Below are positions 33,478-41,606 of a DNA stretch of 55,557 nucleotides, one piece after another. Positions within the stretch are counted from its first letter, which is position 1. Each line of letters starts with the position of its first letter. Location of the stretch: IMG/VR virus record IMGVR_UViG_3300044699_000015, positions 1 to 55,557 of that record; one strand, given 5' to 3'. Origin of the DNA: a virus. Both the position numbers and the translations under genes were made by a program. Below the pieces are notes generated by a model. That model searched no databases and had not been told where the DNA came from. It worked only from the letters and a program-made list of their open reading frames with translations.

Positions 33478-33761
33478 TTCTTTTCCTTTTTAGCGTTGTG
33501 TTTGTGCAGAATGGGAACAGCGGTCAAATCGTGCGTGATTAGCGGCGAGGGAATAGGCGCGATGTCCTCACCTTTATCCGGCATGTTCAAAAGGATGCGC
33601 TCAAACATATTCGCGCCTTGCATCTGCGCTTCCGTTGGCCCCCATGACGCAAATTCAGCCTTGGTATGAATCAGCAAGGTCTGGAATAAATCGCTCTTGG
33701 TGATTGCCAAAGTCGCCTTTACTCGCTCGGCATCACGGAGGAATTCTGATTTTGCGCTCAT
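33474..33761 (-). CDS. hypothetical protein, 95 aa
   Basis: Helical, with one amphipathic stretch (SEFLRDAERVKATLAITKSD) and a Pro-rich, Lys-rich tail. Similar short proteins often precede scaffolds, but no family is recognised. The start at 33761 is chosen over 33845, which would enter the upstream gene. Confidence 0.58.
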   Translation of the reverse strand: MSAKSEFLRDAERVKATLAITKSDLFQTLLIHTKAEFASWGPTEAQMQGANMFERILLNMPDKGEDIAPIPSPLITHDLTAVPILHKHNAKKEKK

Positions 33762-33792
33762 TACTTTGATTAAGCCAGAATGATTAAAGTTG

Positions 33793-33894
33793 TCAAGGCA
33801 ACAATAGGGCAAGGATGTTTCCCAACCACACACCAACAAGTTCAATTGGAAGCATCAGCAGACACAATAAAATATACAGCTTCCAAGTTTTCAT
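33793..33894 (-). CDS. 33-aa membrane peptide
   Basis: MKTWKLYILLCLLMLPIELV-GVWLGNILALLLP: almost the whole peptide is one membrane span. Its ATG overlaps the stop of the glycosyltransferase gene by 4 bases. A small membrane peptide next to sugar-transfer genes may anchor or help them. Confidence 0.55.
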   Translation of the reverse strand: MKTWKLYILLCLLMLPIELVGVWLGNILALLLP

Positions 33895-34457
33895 CTCGGC
33901 CTCCCATCGTGACAATAAGTGATTCCCTGCAACTGTCTCACTTTCCAACCTCGTTTTAGCACAACATCCAGCCAAGTTTGGTCAACGGGGCTTGGCGTTG
34001 GTTTGATTGACTTGGCTAGTTCCATTGGAACAAACAGACCCACAGGCCCACCTTCCGGGCCATTGTTGTAAATGCTTGGGCCAAGCTGATAGAACTGAGC
34101 ATTAGCCGCGCAATCCATCGGCATCCTTTCCATTTGTTCCAGCCATGTGTTGCCTATCACCCAAGAATCGTCATCGAATAGCCATGCCCATTTGCCTTGC
34201 GCGATGTCCAGCAAATCATCTGCGAATCTACCCATATCCATGTAGCCCGCACCACGCGGGCCAATGACGGTTTTAACGCCATACCCAGCTTTCAAATCTG
34301 GAATGTCTATTATTCTTCGACTGTCATCGTCATCAATGCGTAGCAGGATTTCCACTTTGGAATTATCGCTGCAAGTGTCACGGATGGATTTTAGGGCTTT
34401 GATTAAGCCTTCCAATGGCCCGCGAGTGGGCATTATTACGCTGATAAGTGGTGTCAT
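33891..34457 (-). CDS. family-2-like (GT-A) glycosyltransferase
   Basis: 188 residues with a GT-A nucleotide-sugar domain. The start ISVIMPTRGPLEGLIKALKS is the typical GT2 first strand, LLRIDDDDSRR and LFDDDSWVIG supply the DxD-type metal site, and CHDGRPR ends it. It lacks the usual C-terminal extension and membrane segments, so probably acts on a soluble or virion acceptor. In the glycan cassette; its ATG overlaps the preceding stop. Confidence 0.72.
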   Translation of the reverse strand: MTPLISVIMPTRGPLEGLIKALKSIRDTCSDNSKVEILLRIDDDDSRRIIDIPDLKAGYGVKTVIGPRGAGYMDMGRFADDLLDIAQGKWAWLFDDDSWVIGNTWLEQMERMPMDCAANAQFYQLGPSIYNNGPEGGPVGLFVPMELAKSIKPTPSPVDQTWLDVVLKRGWKVRQLQGITYCHDGRPR

Positions 34458-35173
34458 ATAAGGTGTAAATCTGTGTTCGGGTGTTGGTCTGACATGACAG
34501 GATAGTTAGCCTCTACAAAATCGCCGCAGTAGGTGTTAGGTTTTCCACCCTCCAATCCTTTAATAACCGGCGCGAATGTTATGCCTTTGCTAAGTGAAGC
34601 GGCCCACCACGCGAAAGTTGAATTTGAACGGAATAATACCGGCGCGTGCATCAGGCGATAGAACGATGGCACAGAAACCCAAGTTGTGCCTAATCCTGCC
34701 GCAATCGCATCGCCATCAAATCCAGCTAGTCGCGTAGGGTTTGTGTCAGTCTCCCAACCAAAATCATTTGCATCAAATCCAGCGCGGGTAGCAGCGTCAA
34801 TGTAGGATTGTCGAGAGAGCGACACCATGCCTGAATCAATGTAATCCTTACCTTCGCGCACGTTTAGCAACACCTTGGGAATGTTCTTTTTCAACACTTG
34901 TAATCGTTCTTCGATTTCAGGTCTGAACGTGAACCACTCGCGTACTTGCTTGAGACTATAAATAATTGATTCCTGATTTTGATAGGTGGACTCTGGAAGT
35001 TTTATGTCGGGATTGTCAGTTCTGACTGCGTTAGGAATGTTGAATATCTTTTCACCAATCCACGGCGGAATTGCTAAGTCGTAGCCATCGCGTTCGCACA
35101 TGGCACGCGCTGTCGCATACTGGAATAAAATGTTACCAAGCCTGCCGGTTAACATTACTGATAAAGTGGGCAT
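34454..35173 (-). CDS. fucosyltransferase-like (GT11) enzyme
   Basis: 239 residues. The N-terminus LTGRLGNILFQYATARAM is the classical GT11 signature (alpha-1,2-fucosyltransferase), and the later FRSNSTFAWWAASLSKG matches the GDP-fucose-binding SSFSWWAA motif. The two motifs are at the spacing expected for the family. It therefore probably transfers fucose or a related deoxysugar. The start at 35173 is ATG (an upstream TTG is ignored) and overlaps the stop of the next gene. Confidence 0.75.
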   Translation of the reverse strand: MPTLSVMLTGRLGNILFQYATARAMCERDGYDLAIPPWIGEKIFNIPNAVRTDNPDIKLPESTYQNQESIIYSLKQVREWFTFRPEIEERLQVLKKNIPKVLLNVREGKDYIDSGMVSLSRQSYIDAATRAGFDANDFGWETDTNPTRLAGFDGDAIAAGLGTTWVSVPSFYRLMHAPVLFRSNSTFAWWAASLSKGITFAPVIKGLEGGKPNTYCGDFVEANYPVMSDQHPNTDLHLI

Positions 35174-36102
35174 CAAATTCCTTTTATTTCTGTTCCATCA
35201 TACCAATCGTGGGTTGGCCATGTCGGAATGGGCCAAGGTTTTCCACCGAGAATATCGCTTCTCAATTGTCTAATATCGAAAGGGTGTGCGGCGCGTTTTA
35301 AGCCTCTTAATTTAGCCAGCAAAGCATGAGTCTTGTCGTTTGGAGACACGCCCTTATCTTCGCGCTTCATTACATAGCCCAATTCGGAAGGCGTTCTGTC
35401 CTCCACAATCTTTATGCGCTTGTCATACATGATGGGATAGCCGTTATTCTGCATCATCAATCCGAATATGCAATCCTCCATTGAACACCCGTCGCAAGTT
35501 TCGTCCCAAGAATTGATATTCAAAACCCACTCCAAGGGTGCTCCCAAACAGGCTCCAAAAGTCCACTCGCCGGGGGCCTTAAATGGCTCTGGCTTCTTCC
35601 AGAATTTGTCCACATATTCCTCTCGTGAATCTTTTCCTATCACGATTCCCCCATGCGTGATAACCCCATCGGTGACTATCATTCCGGTTCTTTTTTCATA
35701 AGCGCCAGCAACTATGTATCTTTCTTTTATGGCCTGTCGAACTGGTTCCATCCAACCGGGAAATAATACACACCTATCATCCAAAAACATGATGTAATCT
35801 GTTTCACAGAGACAGACGGCGGTTGAACGAGCGGAGGACATGGCCCACCAATCTTGCGAAGTAACACGATGTTTTCCTTGCCAAACAGTCGGTTTAGGTT
35901 CAGTCCAAATCCATTTTATACCCAAATCATTCAGCTTAAATTTAACGCCGGTTCTGCCGCCAATTTCCGGCTTGTCGGCATAAAAATCGGTAACGATTAT
36001 ACGAACATCTTCGCCTTTGTTTAATTGTGGACGCAAGGAGTCAACAAACCAATCAAGACACGGGCGCTCTCTAGCCGTTGTGTATGCAATCGTGAGACTC
36101 AT
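35173..36102 (-). CDS. glycosyltransferase-like protein (GT-A), 309 aa
   Basis: Opens LTIAYTTARERPCLDWFVDS, then RIIVTDFYADKP, and has a central CLCETDYIMFLDDRCVLFPG with a DxD-like motif, then VIGKDSREEYV and a Cys-rich MEDCIFG segment. This is the GT-A arrangement with a metal motif after the fourth strand. Substrate unknown. Overlaps both neighbours by a few bases, in the glycan cassette. Confidence 0.65.
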   Translation of the reverse strand: MSLTIAYTTARERPCLDWFVDSLRPQLNKGEDVRIIVTDFYADKPEIGGRTGVKFKLNDLGIKWIWTEPKPTVWQGKHRVTSQDWWAMSSARSTAVCLCETDYIMFLDDRCVLFPGWMEPVRQAIKERYIVAGAYEKRTGMIVTDGVITHGGIVIGKDSREEYVDKFWKKPEPFKAPGEWTFGACLGAPLEWVLNINSWDETCDGCSMEDCIFGLMMQNNGYPIMYDKRIKIVEDRTPSELGYVMKREDKGVSPNDKTHALLAKLRGLKRAAHPFDIRQLRSDILGGKPWPIPTWPTHDWYDGTEIKGI

Positions 36103-36701
36103 TATCTTATCCTTTGGTAAACCGCGCCTGTTCCGAGTGGGTAGAGATGGACAAAACCAAGTTCGCGTAATCGCGCTTCTGATTGAAGCACAAACCCGCC
36201 CGTCCAGTTCAGGTCATCGAGTATGCAGTAGCCTCCAACTCTGATTTTGGAAGCATATCGGTTCACATCACGAATTGCTTGGTCTGTGTGCTGGCCATCC
36301 AGTGACGCGATGTCCAAATTATCAGGAGGATAGAAATTATCCGACTTCACACGATGCACTTTAACAATGTTTTGCGTTCCGGTTTCCACAACCTTATCCA
36401 TGAACTTTTTGTAAACAGCATCGTGATTTATTGTTCCCCAAAAATGAGCATTAACAGGGTCATAGCCTTCGATTGAAGCAGCAGAACTCCATGGGTCAAC
36501 GGCAACAGCTTGACCGATGCCGTTGTGTTTTTGAGCCATTGCCATAGGCAAGAAACTGGCCCCACCGAAAACACCAACCTCCAACACGAGCTTGGGGCGA
36601 ATGGCGACGACTAGCGCAGCCATAGATAAACATTTTTCAATAGGAGCCCACCCATCCCATGTTGGCCGCATTTCTTCGATTTGTTGAAAGAGTTTAATCA
36701 T
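36102..36701 (-). CDS. SAM-dependent methyltransferase (class I)
   Basis: 199 residues. The SAM-binding motif is KLVLEVGVFGGASFLPMAMA (G-x-G loop), with a second acidic strand AVAVDPWSS and LDIASLDGQHTDQ; this resembles the methyltransferases that act on sugars and is often called Methyltransf_24. It could O-methylate a glycan made by the neighbouring transferases. The start at 36701 overlaps the DHH gene's stop by 4 bases; a longer in-frame reading would overlap that gene by 130. Confidence 0.72.
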   Translation of the reverse strand: MIKLFQQIEEMRPTWDGWAPIEKCLSMAALVVAIRPKLVLEVGVFGGASFLPMAMAQKHNGIGQAVAVDPWSSAASIEGYDPVNAHFWGTINHDAVYKKFMDKVVETGTQNIVKVHRVKSDNFYPPDNLDIASLDGQHTDQAIRDVNRYASKIRVGGYCILDDLNWTGGFVLQSEARLRELGFVHLYPLGTGAVYQRIR

Positions 36702-37576
36702 GTAAGAAACGGCAGTTTTTTCATTCTGAATCCGCATGCACCACGATGACCGCCGCCACCATACTTCACGGCAATCTTTGAAAGGTCGTGATGCTCTTTT
36801 CCGGGTGCGTGATAAAGCGAAACACTCCAATCTTTACCAGTCCATTTGAAACCGAAACAGGCATCATGCTCTGGGGTTAATCCTGCCGTGAACAAAAAGG
36901 AATTGTATCGTGCATGATTGCACGCCTTGAACTTCAAACCCTCCCACTCCAAATCAAAACCGATGTCTTTGATTATTGATTCATTCTGTTTGGTTTGAGA
37001 ATATTGCAGGCACCTGCCCTGTTCTAGTAATTTTACTACGAACTCTTGTGCGTAAAATCCCTCTGATAGTAAAACTAACCATTCTGTTTCATTTATATCC
37101 TGACTGCGTAATCCGTGTTGAAACAATTCGGCATTGGAATCTCGCTTGTCCCAAATGTCATATTCACCAGCCAAGCGAACAGCTAAAGGCTCCGGTAAAG
37201 AGCGGTCAATAAACATTTGTTTATCTGGCCTCTCCCAATATGGGTTAGAATCTCCTGTTTCTGGAACAAGATGTGCGAACCAAATCCATGCAAGGCGGCA
37301 AGCTGCCACTCCGTCAATTCTCCAACCGTCAATGGTTCCGGGGTATTTATCAATCGCGCTCTTGTGATGGTCAATCCACACCAGACCCGGAAAACCCATC
37401 AATCCATCAATGCTTATATCCAGCATGTAAAGCTTTGTTCCTTTTTCTATGGCCGGAACTTGTTGCCCATAATCCCATCCAATAAGTTTCGCATCTGGTA
37501 GGAATTTCTTGGCAATCTCTCGACAGAAAATGCCGTCAAAGTCTGCCGAGTGGTGAATTACAGTTGTTTTGTTCAT
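36698..37576 (-). CDS. DHH-family phosphoesterase
   Basis: 292 residues with the two DHH-superfamily domains. Motif I is HHSADFDGIFC (metal Asp residues 12 and 14), the DHH motif is in WIDHHKSAI (69-71), and the C-terminal DHHA1 end KYGGGGHRGACGF supplies the GGGH loop. Such enzymes cleave short RNAs, pAp or cyclic dinucleotides; a phage member could degrade a host alarm signal. Start at 37576 overlaps the preceding stop. It sits inside the glycan cassette, which has no obvious need for it. Confidence 0.85.
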   Translation of the reverse strand: MNKTTVIHHSADFDGIFCREIAKKFLPDAKLIGWDYGQQVPAIEKGTKLYMLDISIDGLMGFPGLVWIDHHKSAIDKYPGTIDGWRIDGVAACRLAWIWFAHLVPETGDSNPYWERPDKQMFIDRSLPEPLAVRLAGEYDIWDKRDSNAELFQHGLRSQDINETEWLVLLSEGFYAQEFVVKLLEQGRCLQYSQTKQNESIIKDIGFDLEWEGLKFKACNHARYNSFLFTAGLTPEHDACFGFKWTGKDWSVSLYHAPGKEHHDLSKIAVKYGGGGHRGACGFRMKKLPFLT

Positions 37577-38031
37577 AGGTTTTCTAATGGTATTTTCACA
37601 ATCGCACACTGACCGTCGTTGATTCCCACAGAGACCAAAATATTTCCGTTGCTCTCAATCGCGCCACCGGGGAAAGCCACATTCTTTTTGTATTGCAGAC
37701 AATTATTCCTGTCCATCGGGTCTAGTGTGTCCAACTCGCTGCCAGCAAAGAGTGGCTCCTTGCACATTTCAAGAATTTCAAATGGTGGCTCTTTTTTCAT
37801 TACTAACCACCCGACGTAGTATCGATGGCGAGGATTTGAAAATTCCCCATCTCGCCTTGAGTGGAAAATACGCAACAGATTTCCCTTCCATGGAATTACA
37901 ACCCCACCTCTTATTGCTCCAAATTCCCAAGTGGGAGCCTTGGTTTTTATCTCTCTTACCATGTTATCGCCCTCAAGTTCCAAAACAACTTGATTGTCTC
38001 CAACAATTCCATAAACACAGTAGAGTTTCAT
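37573..38031 (-). CDS. GH130-like beta-propeller, C-terminal part
   Basis: 152 residues that match the second half of the five-bladed GH130/glycoside phosphorylase-like fold: GAIRGGVVIPWKGNLLRIFH, then RHRYYVGWLVMKKEPPFEIL, a catalytic-type NVAFPGGAIESNGNILVSVG and NDGQCAIVKI. It starts KLYCVYGIVGDNQVVLE, the point expected right after the EKNWCFF end of the 622-residue gene, and is separated from it by an HNH gene. As a separate gene it has a 4-base overlap with that HNH gene. Confidence 0.75.
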   Translation of the reverse strand: MKLYCVYGIVGDNQVVLELEGDNMVREIKTKAPTWEFGAIRGGVVIPWKGNLLRIFHSRRDGEFSNPRHRYYVGWLVMKKEPPFEILEMCKEPLFAGSELDTLDPMDRNNCLQYKKNVAFPGGAIESNGNILVSVGINDGQCAIVKIPLENL

Positions 38032-38492
38032 GGTATGATGTTCAATCTTCCAAATTCACCGTGGTATTTTAAAGATGCTGCATTGTAAGCCAATGTGGCT
38101 TCCAAGGCAGTTTCAAATCCTCCAAGGAAAATAGCTCTTTTGTCCGACATTATTCTTGCTTCGTATCTTCCATTTTTAACCCTAACCCCCTTAATTCCCA
38201 GCCTATTATTCACGGGAACTTTTCGGTTTCTCATGTTTTGGCTACGAGAACACAATCGGATGTTATCCCTTCGATTGTCCAATGTGTTTCCGTCCTTATG
38301 GTCAACCCATTGATTGCTTTTGGCATTTAAGATTTGACGGTGCATGAGAATTGTTTTTCCATTTTCTACACGGGATGCGTAATAGGTTTTAGTTTCTCCC
38401 CAATGAGCAGACCACTTCCATTGAGATAAAAGGTCATAATCTTGGTCATCAACTATTGTGACCATGCCGTGAGTTAATGGGATTGTTTTCAT
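38028..38492 (-). CDS. HNH-AP2 homing endonuclease inside the GH130-like gene
   Basis: 154 residues. Starts KTIPLTHGMVTIVDDQDYDL, has the HNH core ILMHRQILNAKSNQWVDHKD with NTLDNRRDNIRLCSRSQNMR, and ends in an AP2-like fold (GIKGVRVKNGRYEARIMSDK, then AYNAASLKYHGEFG). The gene is placed between the two halves of the beta-propeller gene with ATGA overlaps at both ends, leaving no room for an intron. Direct repeats ATGAAA mark both joints. Confidence 0.88.
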   Translation of the reverse strand: MKTIPLTHGMVTIVDDQDYDLLSQWKWSAHWGETKTYYASRVENGKTILMHRQILNAKSNQWVDHKDGNTLDNRRDNIRLCSRSQNMRNRKVPVNNRLGIKGVRVKNGRYEARIMSDKRAIFLGGFETALEATLAYNAASLKYHGEFGRLNIIP

Positions 38493-40357
38493 ACAGAGAA
38501 GAAGCACCAGTTTTTTTCGGATGATGTGAAGTCGTTCCCGCCATACTTGGGCTGTTTCACATTGATTAAAGTCCAGCGGCCTCGAATGTTTGTCAGTTGC
38601 CCATATTTCACCACGCAAACGTATTCGTTCGGAAGGCGTGACTCGGTGTAAGAGCAATACAAATCGTTGCCATGATGGAATAATCGCCCGTCCTCTGTGC
38701 TATACATCAAATCGCCTTCCAGCCATTGATTATTCAGCACATTGAATTGTTCATCCAATTCTGCAATGGCGAGTTGGGTTGTGAGATTGCCGGTGCGGTG
38801 GCTGCGATACATCATTAGGAGCCTGCCATCGTGACGGATAATGGAGGGGTTATAACCGTATGCGTAAACAGCCTTGGCATTGATAATCGAACAATCCACT
38901 TGGTCAACGACTGACGGTTTCGCCGTGGACAATCCAATCTTCTTGGCAAACTCCACCAACAATTCTTCGTTGTATTTGCGATAGGGCGATGGCTTGTATT
39001 CAACCGGCGCAGAATCTTCGCGTTTGCACACTCCCCATTCAGCATCCTTACCCATGAACGCGGCTAGACCCTGACACCAGTTTTGTTCGCTGCCCATCAC
39101 AAAGTCCGGTATCAACTCCACATTGTTATCCCACCATTCGCGGGTGAACATAAAAGCATCAATCTGCGAACGCTTTTCACCGTTGATATAGCGATGGCTA
39201 TACGCTGGCATGGGGCGTTGTTCGAGTTCTGAACCCGTTGGGAATATATCAGGCCGAGTCAGCATAATTACATCCTTGGCATCTGCCTTGAGCGTAGCCA
39301 ACCTCACAGCATCTTTCAGGAATGGATAACGATAGATTTCATCCGGCCATTTCACCTTGGTATCCCTGCCGAACGAACCTATCTCCATTGGCGACGATAC
39401 CCACGCGCCTAAGTCATAGCTCTTTTGCCATTCTTTCTTTGCCCGCTGATGCCTCTCCTTATTGGCCTCGGTGATTTCGTATTGCGACCAGACGTGGACA
39501 ACTTTAGGGCTTGAAATACCCTTGGCGAAAAAGGAGCCAGCTTTTCCAATGTTCCCGATTGCCCCCAAAATTTCCACGGCGCGATTGGGAAAGTCACCAT
39601 AACGAACATGCGCGATGTATTGCGGCCTATTCGGGCTTCCGTGCCAAAGTGAGGGTTGGTCTTGTGTGAGCGCAACAACCGGAAGCGCAGGACAAGCGTA
39701 GGCGAGTTGCAAGGTGGCCGTATCGCAGGAGACAAGACATTTTGTGTTGGGATGCTCATAGATGCCTAACAAATCGTAAAAACGGTCTGCGCGGATTTTG
39801 GATATGTCCACGATTTCATACCAGCGTCCAAACCGGAGCCGCAACATTTCCATCAGGACATTGCCCCACGGAAACGGGCTGGTAACGCCTCCAAGGTTGC
39901 ACAGAATCCACCCTTTCTTACCGGATGGCATTTTCTTTAACAGTTCTGATTCACGAACGGGTTGGCGATTGTCGAACACCAAAGGATATTGATTCTTCCA
40001 TTCAGCCAACCGGCCTAACAATCGCCATTGCTCTTTAGCGAATGATTCACAGTATTGCGCGTTTATGTCGATGCCGGATTTAACGTAGGCTTCGCGCAGG
40101 ACCGTTTCTCTGTCACCACACACTTGAGCGATTTTGTAGCCCTCATCAATCGTCTTGGCGAAATCCACAGCACGCGATAGTTCCATGAAGTTACCGTTGA
40201 ATACGATTGGGTCTAGATAACTTACGCCGTCCAGCAAGGAGGCATAGTCATGGGAGACGATTAGCTTCCAGCGATTACCACGCTCATTGTCGAAGCGGGC
40301 GAGAGGGAGAAGGTTGATTACGTCGCCCAATTTTCCGAGTGCTAAAATCGTGGGCAT
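38489..40357 (-). CDS. GT9-like / GT-A-like / GH130-like fusion, N-terminal part
   Basis: 622 residues, apparently three domains. The N-terminus (ILALGKLGDVINLLPLARFD; later SCDTATLQLAYACPALPVVA) resembles heptosyltransferases of family GT9. A middle domain has DVIMLTRPDIFPTGSELEQR and DFVMGSEQNWCQGLAAFM, suggestive of a second sugar-transfer domain. The C-terminus YGYNPSIIRHDGRLLMMYRS to TSSEKNWCFFS is the first half of a GH130-like propeller. It ends exactly where the inserted HNH gene starts. The start at 40357 follows the membrane gene by one base. Confidence 0.68.
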   Translation of the reverse strand: MPTILALGKLGDVINLLPLARFDNERGNRWKLIVSHDYASLLDGVSYLDPIVFNGNFMELSRAVDFAKTIDEGYKIAQVCGDRETVLREAYVKSGIDINAQYCESFAKEQWRLLGRLAEWKNQYPLVFDNRQPVRESELLKKMPSGKKGWILCNLGGVTSPFPWGNVLMEMLRLRFGRWYEIVDISKIRADRFYDLLGIYEHPNTKCLVSCDTATLQLAYACPALPVVALTQDQPSLWHGSPNRPQYIAHVRYGDFPNRAVEILGAIGNIGKAGSFFAKGISSPKVVHVWSQYEITEANKERHQRAKKEWQKSYDLGAWVSSPMEIGSFGRDTKVKWPDEIYRYPFLKDAVRLATLKADAKDVIMLTRPDIFPTGSELEQRPMPAYSHRYINGEKRSQIDAFMFTREWWDNNVELIPDFVMGSEQNWCQGLAAFMGKDAEWGVCKREDSAPVEYKPSPYRKYNEELLVEFAKKIGLSTAKPSVVDQVDCSIINAKAVYAYGYNPSIIRHDGRLLMMYRSHRTGNLTTQLAIAELDEQFNVLNNQWLEGDLMYSTEDGRLFHHGNDLYCSYTESRLPNEYVCVVKYGQLTNIRGRWTLINVKQPKYGGNDFTSSEKNWCFFSV

Positions 40358-40358
40358 G

Positions 40359-40514
40359 TTATTTATGATGCGCCATTGCCCAACCAAGCAAGATTACAAA
40401 TGTCAGAATCATGCAACACGCCAGACCGCCACCGTCTTTGACTTTGACGGAATAAACCGTTGAACAAATCCAAATCACTGAGAGGAATAAAATCAATAGC
40501 TCTTTATCACTCAT
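40359..40514 (-). CDS. small two-span membrane protein (holin-like), 51 aa
   Basis: MSDKELLILFLSVIWICSTV, a short charged turn with KVKDGGG, then CCMILTFVILLGWAMAHHK: two membrane spans with charges in the turn and at both ends, the arrangement of class II-like holins. Too short for common length cut-offs. Its ATG overlaps the preceding stop (ATGA) and the glycan fusion gene starts one base after its stop. Confidence 0.6.
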   Translation of the reverse strand: MSDKELLILFLSVIWICSTVYSVKVKDGGGLACCMILTFVILLGWAMAHHK

Positions 40515-40708
40515 TGACCAGCCTTTCCGTTAATCTTTTCTAGGAGGCATTTTTTGCAAGTCTTATGAGGTTCATTGTCCTGATACAAATAACTGTGCAA
40601 AGTTTTAATTGGAATATCCAAGATGTCAGCGGCTTCCTTGTGGCTCAACTTGGTGTTGTCCAGCCATGTTAGCAACGATGTTTTGAAGGAGATTTCAGGC
40701 AGGGGCAT
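40511..40708 (-). CDS. HTH protein, 65 aa
   Basis: A short DNA-binding protein: SFKTSLLTWLDNTKLSHKEA, ADILDIPIKTLHSYLYQDNE gives a helix-turn-helix with a regulator-like fold, then a C-terminal CKKC. The start at 40708 is chosen over a longer frame that would lie inside the HNH gene. Could regulate the following glycan genes. Confidence 0.65.
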   Translation of the reverse strand: MPLPEISFKTSLLTWLDNTKLSHKEAADILDIPIKTLHSYLYQDNEPHKTCKKCLLEKINGKAGQ

Positions 40709-41369
40709 ATTTCGCGCCTTTGGAAATGTTTTCTCTCCACCAAAGAGGTTGCAGGTTTGTATAATGAAAGCAGATTTTTTGTTGCTCTGGGTCGAATAAA
40801 TCAAAGGAACTTATAGGCCGCACATGGTCAACATGCCAGCCGAAACGACCACGATTAGCCCAAGTCATTCCGGGTTTAAATTTCGACTCCAAATGTTTTT
40901 CAAGCTCCGGAATAGTGCATCCCAATAATTCCATTGTCTCTGCTGCTTTTTTGCCACCCGGAAATTTCAAGGCCATAAGGATTCTGGCTCGCATGTCGCA
41001 ACGAAGTTTAAATTGCGGGTCTGTTTTCAGACGCCGATACATGTTTCTCTTGCTATTCGCCTTAACACGCTCTTTATTGTTCTGGTAATAGAGATTGTCT
41101 TTTGCCTTTTTATTTTCTAAATGCTTTAAACGGTAATTCCTATTCCATTTCTTCTTTTGCTCTTTGGTGACAGACTTTTTCCTGCGCTTGGGGTCTTTAT
41201 GATAACGCTCTTTATCATAAGCATTTAACTTTTCCCTATTTTGTTCACGGTGTTTCTTGACCCATGCTTTGCGCTTTGCTTTCCATTCGGGGTCGGCGCG
41301 TCTCAATGCCAATTCAGCTTTGCGCTCTTGGTATCTCGCCTCACTCCACGCAACCTTATCAAATGCCAT
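40695..41369 (-). CDS. HNH endonuclease, 224 aa
   Basis: First gene of the leftward scaffold/glycan transcript. The N-terminal 100 residues are extremely basic and helical (KKWNRNYRLKHLENKKAKDN). The C-terminal domain has the HNH core: GWHVDHVRPISSFDLFDPEQ, then ICFHYTNLQPLWWRENISKG. This family is found in many phages. The ATG at 41369 is preceded at a distance of 6 bases by a -10 box, so the transcript is probably leaderless. Confidence 0.85.
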   Translation of the reverse strand: MAFDKVAWSEARYQERKAELALRRADPEWKAKRKAWVKKHREQNREKLNAYDKERYHKDPKRRKKSVTKEQKKKWNRNYRLKHLENKKAKDNLYYQNNKERVKANSKRNMYRRLKTDPQFKLRCDMRARILMALKFPGGKKAAETMELLGCTIPELEKHLESKFKPGMTWANRGRFGWHVDHVRPISSFDLFDPEQQKICFHYTNLQPLWWRENISKGAKYAPA

Positions 41370-41375
41370 GCCGCG

Positions 41376-41404
41376 ATAGTGACGACCTTAATCATCTAAG
41401 TCAA
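41376..41404 (-). promoter_or_regulatory. leftward promoter for the scaffold/glycan transcript
   Basis: Minus strand: TTGACT (41404-41399), 17-base spacer, CACTAT (41381-41376). The ATG of the HNH gene lies 6 bases past the -10. The -10 box is weak, so a helper protein may be needed. Confidence 0.5.
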
Positions 41405-41606
41405 TCGAAAACCATTGCGTATGTAAAAATACGGAGTATATCTCATTCAACAGACCGTTCTTAGCCGCGCTTAGCCGGCTCAGAACAATGTTTCGAGAGA
41501 TTGTTAATCGTTTCTCAAAACTTCAAAGCGTGTTTCTTTCCGCCGTCTGGAATACAACCCAAAAACCGTCCGTTTTTAACATGGACAAAAGATAAGACAA
41601 AAATTT
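41405..41606. promoter_or_regulatory. intergenic region before the capsid gene
   Basis: Non-coding, about 200 bases between diverging transcripts. Holds the A-run plus CGGAGT motif (41426-41438), a palindrome AGCCGGCT (41473-41480) and CCGTCCGTTTTTAACATGG just before the capsid gene, which resembles the upstream of the promoter at 6501-6516 (CGTCCGTATTTTT). No classical -10/-35 pair is clear. Confidence 0.4.

Noticed and set aside
38028-38492. Group I intron carrying the HNH gene
   Set aside because: The HNH reading frame fills the whole interval and overlaps both flanking genes by 4 bases. No ribozyme-sized non-coding sequence is left.
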